Part shown: positions 1-5,747 of the stretch, in pieces
Layout: every line of letters begins with the position of its first letter
How positions within the stretch are numbered: the first letter of the stretch is position 1
From: Clostridiales bacterium
GTDB lineage: Bacteria; Bacillota; Clostridia; Oscillospirales; CAG-382
Assembly (NCBI GenBank): GCA_004553575.1
Contig: SFLA01000061.1
Span: 1 to 6,319, forward strand
DNA length: 6,319 nt
Reading direction: 5' to 3'
The notes under the pieces: generated by a model
What the model was told of the DNA's origin: nothing
Database searches by the model: none
Seen by the model: only the letters and a program-made list of their open reading frames with translations
Translations under genes and position numbers: made by a program

Positions 1-259
1 AGTTCGTATAATTGATGTTTATACCGGTAAGCCGGGTAAATTCCTCGTTTACGTCAACGGTACCGTCGCTTCCGTCGGATATATACTCGCCCCAGTTATA
101 AACATTAAGGGTTATACCTTCATAGGCGCTGTAATCGATAGAAGCGGTAGCCTCGGTAACGGAAAAATCGCTCTCCTCCCGAGCGCACGAAGAAACGGAA
201 ACAAGGGTGCAAACGGTGATAATTGCCATAATAAAAACGGCAACGATTCTTTTGGTCAA
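1..259 (-). CDS. potD: PotD-type spermidine/putrescine-binding lipoprotein, N-terminal 86 residues (runs off the left edge)
   Basis: Extracellular solute-binding component of a polyamine ABC importer. I translated it from the minus strand. It begins with TTG at 259 and is open to the window edge. A well-spaced AAAGGAG ribosome site lies 8 nt upstream, and the TTG start gives a proper signal peptide: basic residues K3 R4, a hydrophobic stretch at about 5-22, and the lipobox V22-S-S-C25, so C25 should be the lipidated cysteine. The mature part carries LNVYNWGEYI (51-60), the conserved first strand of PotD/PotF-like binding proteins, then VNEEFTRLTG (70-79). The first ATG lies inside the signal peptide (residue 11) and would remove the basic residues, so TTG is preferred. 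It is the last gene seen in the potABCD operon. The exact polyamine cannot be told from this part, because the ligand-binding residues lie mostly off the window. Confidence 0.88.
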   Translation of the reverse strand, partial: MTKRIVAVFIMAIITVCTLVSVSSCAREESDFSVTEATASIDYSAYEGITLNVYNWGEYISDGSDGTVDVNEEFTRLTGININYTN

Positions 260-288
260 CTTTTTTACTCCTTTATTTATATTTAATT

Positions 289-1098
289 TTACGACCTCGC
301 TTTGCGGGTCGATTTTCCGGATTGTCTGCCCGCCATCAGATTTCTGACGATAAGCAGAATCAGAATAACTACGAATATTACGGCGCACAGCGCGTTCATA
401 TCCGGTGTTACCCGGCGTTTTGTCTGCGAATAGATATAGATCGGAAGTGTCTGGAAGCTGTTGCCGGCACAGAAGTAGCTTATAACGAAATCATCAAGCG
501 AGAGGGTGAACGCCATAAGAAGTCCTGAAAGCACACCCGGCAATATCTCCTGCAGCTCGACCTTGAAAAAAGCCTGTAAGGGAGTACAGCCGAGATCCAT
601 TGCCGCCTCCGGCAGATGGGTATCCATCTGCTTGAGCCGCGGCATTACCGAAAGGATTACATACGGAAGGTTAAAGGTGATGTGCGCAATGAGCAGTGTC
701 CAAAATCCGAGTATTCCGTGAGCTACGACCGTGCCGCAGAGCGCGAAAAGCAGCATCATGGAAACGCCGGTTACAATATCCGGGTTCATCATCGGTATGT
801 TGGTAACATTCGTAACCATCTTGCGCAGCGAGCGCGAGCGGAGACTGAATATACCGATCGATGCAAGTGTTCCGAGAATGGTTGAAATAATCGCCGAAGA
901 AACCGCGAGATAAAGCGAGTTGACAAGCGCGTTTATTGCCTCGTCGTTATGCAGCAGTTCTTTGTACCACTTAAGCGAAAACCCTTCGAAAACAGCCATG
1001 CTGTTCGATGAATTGAAGGAAAAGAATATAAGAACGGCGATCGGCGCATAAAGCAGCACGAAAACAAAGGCCATATACAGCTTTGAGCCTGTCTTCAT
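289..1098 (-). CDS. potC: PotC, polyamine ABC transporter permease
   Basis: Second membrane subunit of the spermidine/putrescine importer, 269 residues, the usual PotC length. About six membrane helices are visible (first at about 8-28, last at about 234-252). The EAA loop that docks on the ATPase is clear: E164-A-A-M-D-L-G170 followed by I185-L-P-G188. Other PotC-like blocks are FSLKWYKELL (40-49), NSLYLAVSSA (60-69) and TLSLDDFVISYF (198-209). The ATG overlaps the potB stop codon (ATGA, 4-nt overlap), and GGGAGG at 1113-1108 sits 9 nt upstream inside potB, which suggests coupled translation. The C-terminus is a short basic tail. PotC and its relatives PotI and YdcV share this fold. Adjacent potA, potB and potD support a polyamine transporter, but putrescine versus spermidine preference is not resolved. 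Confidence 0.93.
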   Translation of the reverse strand: MKTGSKLYMAFVFVLLYAPIAVLIFFSFNSSNSMAVFEGFSLKWYKELLHNDEAINALVNSLYLAVSSAIISTILGTLASIGIFSLRSRSLRKMVTNVTNIPMMNPDIVTGVSMMLLFALCGTVVAHGILGFWTLLIAHITFNLPYVILSVMPRLKQMDTHLPEAAMDLGCTPLQAFFKVELQEILPGVLSGLLMAFTLSLDDFVISYFCAGNSFQTLPIYIYSQTKRRVTPDMNALCAVIFVVILILLIVRNLMAGRQSGKSTRKARS

Positions 1099-1934
1099 AC
1101 CAAAGCACCTCCCGTATCACCGTCGGAAAACCGGTTCATAACAGCCATACAGATAAATATAAGCACCATGAGTACCAGCGAGATTGCCGAGCCTACATGA
1201 TATGAAGATGCCGCCGATGATTTGAAGTACGTCTCTATAACGTCGCCGATCAGCACGAAGTCTGTCGGTCCGAGCTGCTGCGAAATATAGAACGTACTGA
1301 CCGACGGGACGAACACCATGGTTATACCCGACACTACTCCGGGTATGCTGAGCGGCATAATCACCTTGAACATGATGTTCGTGCGGTTACAGCCGAGATC
1401 CTCGGCCGCCTCGATAAGGCTGCGATCAATTTTCGACATAACCGAATAGATCGGAAGCAGCATATACGGCAGGAAGTTGTACACCATTCCGAGAATAACG
1501 GCGCCCGAGGTGTTAATAAGCGTTGCTCTGCCGAGCCCAATAAGCTCGAGCAATTTATTAAGAGGTCCTGTATCCTCGAGCAGGAAGGAAAGCGCATAGG
1601 TACGGAGCAGGAAGTTCATCCACATGGGCAGCATGAACAGCATTATCAGCATACCGGCATTACGCGGCTTGCAGCGCGATATAAAGTACGCGAGCGGATA
1701 TGCGATGAGCAGGCATATGACAGTGGAAAAGAAAGCGAACGCGAGAGATAAAGCGAACACGCTTGAGGTACCGTCGGAAAATATCTGTGAAAAATTACTG
1801 CCGGTGAACGAAAACGACGAATCCGTCATTGCATAAAACGCAACGACTGCGAGCGGTGCAATAATAAACAGGACGGACCAGACTATATGTGGCGCAGCGA
1901 GAAGGCGCTGACCCAGACTTTTCTTACCCGTCAT
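1095..1934 (-). CDS. potB: PotB, polyamine ABC transporter permease
   Basis: First membrane subunit of the polyamine importer, 279 residues from the chosen ATG at 1934. That ATG lies 1 nt after the potA stop and has a GAGGA ribosome site 8 nt upstream. An in-frame ATG exists at 1997, but it would overlap potA by 62 nt and add a charged 21-residue extension not expected in the family, so it was not used. Helices run from about 17-36 to about 251-266. LPMWMNFLLRTYAL (102-115) matches the conserved PotB loop (LPFWTN..IRTYAL in relatives). The ATPase-docking EAA loop reads E175-A-A-E-D-L-G181 then S-I-P-G199. PotB pairs with PotC to form the channel, and PotA powers it. The reading frame is intact with no missing conserved block. 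Confidence 0.93.
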   Translation of the reverse strand: MTGKKSLGQRLLAAPHIVWSVLFIIAPLAVVAFYAMTDSSFSFTGSNFSQIFSDGTSSVFALSLAFAFFSTVICLLIAYPLAYFISRCKPRNAGMLIMLFMLPMWMNFLLRTYALSFLLEDTGPLNKLLELIGLGRATLINTSGAVILGMVYNFLPYMLLPIYSVMSKIDRSLIEAAEDLGCNRTNIMFKVIMPLSIPGVVSGITMVFVPSVSTFYISQQLGPTDFVLIGDVIETYFKSSAASSYHVGSAISLVLMVLIFICMAVMNRFSDGDTGGALV

Positions 1935-1935
1935 T

Positions 1936-3051
1936 TCAGTTTTCCTCTTCATTGATCGACATTTCTTCGATCTCGTCTGAAAAAGTGCTGTAATCACCGA
2001 ATCTTCCGGAATACTCGCTCTTTTTCATTATATGGATAGCGTCAGGATCTATATTAAGACCGATGCGTGCTCCGACCTCGTGGAAATCTGTGGTCTGGAT
2101 CATCCATTTGAAGTTGCCTATATCGACAATTATCTCGAAGTGAACTCCCTTAAAGGTTACGCTGGTAACGGTACCGCAAAGCATACCCTCCCCTACCGGG
2201 ACGACATCCACATCCTCGGGACGGACAACGGCATCAACCGGTTCGTTGCGGGAAAACCCGCTGTCGAGGCATTTGAATTCCCTTCCGGAGAAGAAACAGC
2301 GGTAATCCTCGATCATTCTCGCGTCGAGAATATTGCTCTCGCCGATGAAATCGGCAACGAATGCATTTTTCGGCTCGTTGTAAATGTCGAGCGGAGTGCC
2401 GATCTGCTGTATGACTCCGTTATCCATAACCACGACCGTATCGGACATCGAAAGCGCTTCTTCCTGATCGTGGGTAACGTATATAAAGGTTATTCCCAGA
2501 CGCTGTTGAATTCCTTTAAGCTCGTTCTGCATATCTTTGCGTAGCTTAAGATCCAGAGCTCCGAGCGGCTCGTCGAGCAAAAGCACCCTCGGACGAACCG
2601 CCAGTGCGCGGGCTATTGCAACGCGCTGCTGCTGTCCGCCGGAAAGCGATTCTACATTGCGGCTGCCGAAGCCCTTGAGATTGACGAGCGAAAGCATTTC
2701 CGACACCGTGGCCCGAATCTCGCTCTCCGGAAGCTTTTTTATGCGAAGACCGAAGGCGACGTTTTCATAAACATCGAGATGCGGGAAAAGCGCATATTTC
2801 TGGAAAATAGTGTTTATTTCGCGTTTATACGGCGGTATATCGTTAATACGTTTGCCGTCAAAAAGCACATCGCCGCTGTCGGGATTAACAAATCCGGCTA
2901 TTATGCGGAGAGTAGTCGTCTTACCGCAGCCCGACGGGCCGAGTAAGGTTACGAACTCGCCGTTGCATATATAAAGGTTTATGTTTTTCAATATCGCTTC
3001 GCCGTCGAAACATACCGATATATTCTTGAGCTCGAGCAGCTTATTGCTCAT
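1936..3051 (-). CDS. potA: PotA, polyamine ABC transporter ATP-binding protein
   Basis: ATPase that drives polyamine uptake, cytoplasmic, 371 residues, typical of PotA. All ABC motifs are intact: Walker A GPSGCGKTT (38-46), Q-loop Q84 in FQKYALFPH, signature LSGGQQQR (136-143), Walker B VLLLDEP (156-162), D-loop GALD (164-167) and switch H194 in THDQEEA. The C-terminal part contains the block VRPED (about 279-283) and a TOBE-type beta domain up to about residue 345, as in importers of the PotA/CysA/MalK group. An acidic tail (DEIEE...NEEEN) ends the protein. The chosen ATG at 3051 has GGAGG 7 nt upstream. An in-frame ATG at 3072 lies before this ribosome site and would add only seven residues, so it was rejected. 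It is the first gene of the operon, directly behind the promoter at 3118-3090. Confidence 0.95.
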   Translation of the reverse strand: MSNKLLELKNISVCFDGEAILKNINLYICNGEFVTLLGPSGCGKTTTLRIIAGFVNPDSGDVLFDGKRINDIPPYKREINTIFQKYALFPHLDVYENVAFGLRIKKLPESEIRATVSEMLSLVNLKGFGSRNVESLSGGQQQRVAIARALAVRPRVLLLDEPLGALDLKLRKDMQNELKGIQQRLGITFIYVTHDQEEALSMSDTVVVMDNGVIQQIGTPLDIYNEPKNAFVADFIGESNILDARMIEDYRCFFSGREFKCLDSGFSRNEPVDAVVRPEDVDVVPVGEGMLCGTVTSVTFKGVHFEIIVDIGNFKWMIQTTDFHEVGARIGLNIDPDAIHIMKKSEYSGRFGDYSTFSDEIEEMSINEEEN

Positions 3052-3089
3052 TTTCAGCCCTCCGTAAAGCATAAAATCATAACAGATAG

Positions 3090-3118
3090 ACTATACAGTT
3101 TTTTTGCATGTTTGTCAA
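3090..3118 (-). promoter_or_regulatory. Sigma-A-type promoter of the potABCD operon
   Basis: Read on the minus strand, TTGACA (3118-3113) is followed after exactly 17 nt by TATAGT (3095-3090). The -35 box is a full consensus match and the -10 box is one base off TATAAT. Transcription would start near 3083, giving a leader of about 32 nt that holds the GGAGG site of potA. An A-rich spacer (AAAAAAA) precedes the -10 box. No clear operator or riboswitch fits in this short leader. The assignment rests on consensus and position only. Confidence 0.85.
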
Positions 3119-3142
3119 TAATATTCCGCAAAAACCGATAAA
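3112..3142 (+). promoter_or_regulatory. Possible weak promoter for the DUF368/PopT gene
   Basis: On the plus strand TTGTCA (3112-3117) is followed after 19 nt by GATAAA (3137-3142). It lies about 60 nt before the ATG at 3206. The -35-like box overlaps the pot -35 box on the opposite strand by five bases, so the two polymerases would compete. The spacing is long and the -10 box is poor, so this is tentative. The 154-bp gap between the two divergent genes must nevertheless contain a rightward promoter, unless the gene is read from elsewhere. Confidence 0.25.
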
Positions 3143-3205
3143 AAACACTCTGAAAAACCTTTCATGCGAAGCTGACTCGCCTGCGGCTGCGGAAACGGAG
3201 ATATT

Positions 3206-3910
3206 ATGAAGATATTTGTATACCTGCTTGAAGGTTTTCTGACCGGCTGTGCGACGGTAGTACCCGGCGTTTCCGGCGGAAGCGCGGCGATCGCCATGGG
3301 AATATACGACCGTCTTATACTTGCGCTGGCAAAGCCGAAAAGCGACCTAAAGTTCCTGCTTTCCTGCGGAGCGGGTGGTGCGGCGGCTTTATTGCTCCTC
3401 TTCCCTGTTGCCGCCTCGATTATTGAGGACTGTCCTGCCGCGGTTCGCATTGCGGTAACGGCAATTATTGCGGCATCGGCAGTGCTTCAGGCAATAAAAA
3501 CCGTTAAAAAAGGAATAAATGCTTCGGCAATATGCGCCTTTTTATGCTGCGCCGCCGTGCCTGCACTTATAAACGCCGGAATGAAATGCCTGTTTTTAAG
3601 CATCGGAGGAACGCTGTATATACTGGCCGCGGGCTGTCTGCTTTCCGCAGCGTTGGTTCTTCCCGGTCTGAGCTTCACATACATGCTTTATTTTCTGGGA
3701 ATGTACGTCAGGACGGCGGATGCGCTTAAGACGGGAGATATAGCATTTCTGCTTCCGCTCGGCGCCGGGCTGGCGCTCGGCTCCGTTGCTTGCGTTATGC
3801 TTGCCGGCAAAGTAATCGAATCCCACCCAAAGCTGTTTTCGTACTGTTCGCTCGGATTCCTTACAGGCTGCCTCGGTGACTGTATAGCCGAATTGTTAAC
3901 AATTTGTTAA
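3206..3910 (+). CDS. DUF368 / PopT-family membrane protein, probable undecaprenyl-phosphate translocase
   Basis: Very hydrophobic integral membrane protein of 234 residues, at the short end for DUF368. The N-terminus has the family hallmark: E9-G-F-L-T-G14 then V-P20-G-V-S-G-G-S26, A-M-G-I-Y-D-R36. A second, related P153-G-L-S156 within LVLPGLSFTYMLYFLGMY marks the internal pseudo-repeat, probably with re-entrant helices. DUF368 proteins (PopT, first shown in Vibrio cholerae) are known as translocases that return undecaprenyl phosphate across the cytoplasmic membrane, so the lipid carrier for peptidoglycan and wall polymers can be reused; DedA proteins do the same job. For this protein the function is inferred from the family. 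The start is supported by ACGGAG 5 nt upstream. It is divergent from potA, and the next gene seems to have its own promoter. The gene ends in TAA overlapping a likely -35 box. Confidence 0.87.
   Translation: MKIFVYLLEGFLTGCATVVPGVSGGSAAIAMGIYDRLILALAKPKSDLKFLLSCGAGGAAALLLLFPVAASIIEDCPAAVRIAVTAIIAASAVLQAIKTVKKGINASAICAFLCCAAVPALINAGMKCLFLSIGGTLYILAAGCLLSAALVLPGLSFTYMLYFLGMYVRTADALKTGDIAFLLPLGAGLALGSVACVMLAGKVIESHPKLFSYCSLGFLTGCLGDCIAELLTIC
3891..3904. repeat. 14-bp perfect palindrome at the end of the DUF368/PopT gene, possible operator
   Basis: AATTGTTAACAATT is identical to its reverse complement. Its right end touches the proposed -35 box of the next gene. TTGTTAA occurs at 3893-3899 and again at 3904-3910, an 11-bp spacing close to one DNA turn. 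Such an arrangement suits a dimeric repressor or activator. Part of it is coding (the ...ELLTIC end of the upstream protein), so codon constraint or chance in AT-rich DNA is a fair alternative. Confidence 0.35.
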
Positions 3911-3932
3911 ACACTTCACTGCCGTATATGAT
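3904..3932 (+). promoter_or_regulatory. Likely promoter of the zinc-ribbon membrane protein gene
   Basis: TTGTTA (3904-3909) and TATGAT (3927-3932) are separated by 17 nt. The -10 box matches five of six consensus bases and the -35 box four of six. Transcription would begin near 3939 and leave a leader of about 30 nt containing AGGAG (3955-3959). The -35 box overlaps the stop codon of the upstream gene, so some readthrough from that gene is also possible. Confidence 0.6.
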
Positions 3933-3968
3933 AAAATAAAAAAAGATTTATCACAGGAGTGTATCACT

Positions 3969-4967
3969 ATGCTTACAAAAGCCACAGAGGTTCTTGCCGG
4001 GGATTTAGGGTTGAATAATGTCGCTTTCGGTGGCACCAGAGACGAGCGTGCATACGGGATTTACAGGGATTATCTCCTGGCAGTTTACGACGAAAACGGT
4101 AAGCGGACTGCGTTTTTCGGTTGTCCTTTCGACACGGACGAGGACAATTCCGTATATGTTTACGAGTTTACTCAGGCGCTGAACGAAACGGTTTCCGAAT
4201 TCGGAAAATGTGCCTGTTCTGTCGATTCAGACGGAATAACCGTCACCCTGGATTCGGAGCTCAAGGATTTCAGAAGCATGATAGATTCCGTTGTCGAGTT
4301 GCTTAAAGCCAACGAGGTGCCGAATTCACGTCACTGCGTTATCTGCGGAAAGGAATTCGGCGACGGAAAGATAATGATACTCAATTCTGACGGAATGCTT
4401 CGCCTTGTATGCGAGGGCTGTGCGCTGTCGGCTTCGCTGGAGCACGACAAAAAATCCGGAAGCACCGCCACAAAAAAGCAGAGGCTGCTCGGTTGTATCG
4501 GCGCCGTTATCGGAGCTCTTATCGGTGCGGCTCTGTTTATCGGAGTGGCTGCTCTCGCAAAAATACTGAACGGCGGCGGAAGCATTAGCGGCTATACATA
4601 CGGTTTTTCGGTCATATGCTTTGCGGTGGCTTTGATTACATACCTGTTTTCGCACCTATTCTGCCGTACCAAGGACACTGCGGTAACGTCGGCGGTATTC
4701 GTTATGACCTTTGCGGCCGATATAGCGGCGCGTGTACTCGTCACCGCTTACCAGACGATTGCGGACAAAGGAATTCCGCTTCACAACGCCCTGAGAGCCT
4801 TCGGTTCATTCATAAAGCTCCCCTTCACCTCCGCTTCGGGCGTAAATATTGTTGAGGTACTGATAGTAGACGCGCTGTTCGCGCTGGTATCGCTGTCCAT
4901 ATTCGCGCTGGGGCTGCTGAAAAACACACACAAATCCAGTTTTTCGGTTGAGCAGTACAAAGACTGA
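3969..4967 (+). CDS. Uncharacterised membrane protein with a four-cysteine zinc-binding motif
   Basis: I do not recognise this 332-residue protein as a named family. Three parts are visible. Residues 1-118 form a soluble mixed alpha/beta region with acidic stretches. Residues 123-151 hold C123-V-I-C126 and C148-E-G-C151, a CxxC-21-CxxC zinc ribbon or treble-clef arrangement. Residues 160-172 are a basic linker (KKSGSTATKKQR), followed by about four membrane helices at roughly 173-198, 208-232, 239-260 and 293-317. The first helix is rich in evenly spaced glycine (G175, G178, G182, G186, G192), which favours tight helix packing. The basic linker before the first helix suggests that the zinc domain is cytoplasmic. 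AGGAG lies 9 nt before the ATG. It appears to be a single-gene unit with its own promoter and terminator. A role in sensing or scaffolding at the membrane is possible but unsupported. Confidence 0.8.
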   Translation: MLTKATEVLAGDLGLNNVAFGGTRDERAYGIYRDYLLAVYDENGKRTAFFGCPFDTDEDNSVYVYEFTQALNETVSEFGKCACSVDSDGITVTLDSELKDFRSMIDSVVELLKANEVPNSRHCVICGKEFGDGKIMILNSDGMLRLVCEGCALSASLEHDKKSGSTATKKQRLLGCIGAVIGALIGAALFIGVAALAKILNGGGSISGYTYGFSVICFAVALITYLFSHLFCRTKDTAVTSAVFVMTFAADIAARVLVTAYQTIADKGIPLHNALRAFGSFIKLPFTSASGVNIVEVLIVDALFALVSLSIFALGLLKNTHKSSFSVEQYKD

Positions 4968-4968
4968 C

Positions 4969-4996
4969 AAAAAAGGACACCTAGGTGTCCTTTTTT
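4969..4996 (+). terminator. Rho-independent terminator after the zinc-ribbon membrane protein gene
   Basis: A perfect 28-bp palindrome begins 1 nt after the TGA stop. The GC-bearing core GGACACCTAGGTGTCC is flanked by six A on the left and six T on the right. The RNA would form a stem of at least six strong pairs, extended by A-U pairs, with a CTAG loop and a U tract. It would also work in the opposite direction by symmetry, but no minus-strand gene ends here. It separates the unknown gene from the two-component genes. Confidence 0.92.
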
Positions 4997-5008
4997 AAAA
5001 CCGGCTTT

Positions 5009-5026
5009 AATGCTGTTTTCAGCATT
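5009..5026 (+). repeat. Short inverted repeat in the region upstream of the response regulator
   Basis: AATGCTG, TTTT, CAGCATT form a perfect 7-bp-stem hairpin 43 nt before the response regulator ATG. It lacks a long T run directly after the stem, so it is a poor terminator. It could be an operator site for autoregulation or a leader hairpin. No convincing sigma-A promoter pair could be placed between 4997 and 5069, which leaves the start of this transcript undefined. Confidence 0.45.
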
Positions 5027-5069
5027 GTGTGTTTTATTCAATATCATTAAACATAACGGAGGAAATAAC

Positions 5070-5747
5070 ATGCTGGTCCTAGTGGTAGAGGATGAGGTGA
5101 GACTCGCTGATTCGCTGTGCGAAATAATGAAGAGCAATAAATACAACTGTGATGCGGTTTATGACGGTCAGGACGGGTTGTATTATGCTCAGTCAGGAAT
5201 ATACGACGTAATAATCCTTGATATCATGCTGCCCAAGCTTAACGGATTCGAGGTGGTAAAGAAGCTGCGTCAGAGCGGCGTTAACACTCCGGTCATCCTG
5301 CTTACGGCGCGCGACGAAGTAACCGATAAGGTCCGCGGTCTTGACTGCGGCGCCGACGATTATCTTACAAAGCCGTTCTCCACGGACGAGCTGCTGGCGC
5401 GGGTGAGAGCTGTGACCCGCCGACAGGGCGATGTGGTTCTCGATGAGCTTAAGTTTGACGATCTGACTCTTAATCTGGGAAACTACACATTGTACTGCGG
5501 CGAAAAATCGATACATCTCGGGTTCAAGGAGTTCGAAATACTGTCCCTTCTGATGCAGTCTCCCAAGGTGATACTGCCGAAGGAAGATATAATTACCAAG
5601 GTATGGGGATATGAATCCGACGCAGAGGACAACAATGTCGAGGTATATATATCGTTTCTGCGCAAAAAGCTGTCGTTTCTCGGCTCCGAAGTAACGATAA
5701 ACACGGTAAGACGGATAGGCTATCATCTGGAGGTTGCCGCAAAGTGA
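5070..5747 (+). CDS. OmpR/PhoB-type DNA-binding response regulator
   Basis: Cytoplasmic transcription factor of a two-component system, 225 residues, full family length. The receiver domain (1-118) has the acidic pair E7 D8, phosphorylated D51 in ILDIMLP, switch T79 in LLTARD, and K101 in the block CGADDYLTKPF (93-103). The winged-helix DNA-binding domain spans about 126-222, with F155-E-I-L-S-L-L and the usual C-terminal block NTVRRIGYHL (211-220). The ATG at 5070 has GGAGG 7 nt upstream. An in-frame ATG at 5010 lacks a ribosome site, would add a non-family extension and lies in the hairpin, so it was rejected. The stop overlaps the GTG of the following kinase gene (GTGA), so the pair is co-translated. 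The target genes and signal cannot be told from the sequence. CusR/QseB/ArlR-like names would be guesses. Confidence 0.95.
   Translation: MLVLVVEDEVRLADSLCEIMKSNKYNCDAVYDGQDGLYYAQSGIYDVIILDIMLPKLNGFEVVKKLRQSGVNTPVILLTARDEVTDKVRGLDCGADDYLTKPFSTDELLARVRAVTRRQGDVVLDELKFDDLTLNLGNYTLYCGEKSIHLGFKEFEILSLLMQSPKVILPKEDIITKVWGYESDAEDNNVEVYISFLRKKLSFLGSEVTINTVRRIGYHLEVAAK

Noticed and set aside
1935..1997. Longer potB start at 1997 (or at 1952)
   Set aside because: No ribosome site is seen, it would overlap potA by up to 62 nt, and the added residues are charged and not family-like. The ATG at 1934 has GAGGA at good spacing.
2032..2544. A 170-codon plus-strand open frame inside potA
   Set aside because: It is antisense to an intact, motif-complete ATPase gene, has no recognisable domain or ribosome site, and reflects codon bias on the opposite strand.
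3166..3192. Short GCGA/TCGC hairpin and a CTGCGG doublet before the DUF368/PopT gene
   Set aside because: The arms are only 4 bp and the tandem unit occurs twice; this is within chance expectation.
3115..3450. A 111-codon minus-strand open frame at the start of the DUF368/PopT gene
   Set aside because: It overlaps the coding strand of a clear DUF368 N-terminus and the pot promoter. It has low-complexity composition and no ribosome site.
5010..5069. Longer response regulator start at 5010
   Set aside because: It begins inside the inverted repeat, has no ribosome site, and adds 20 residues before the first receiver strand, where the family has none.
5193..5726. A 177-codon minus-strand open frame inside the response regulator
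   Set aside because: It is a shadow of the full-length regulator, with no family resemblance and no start signals.
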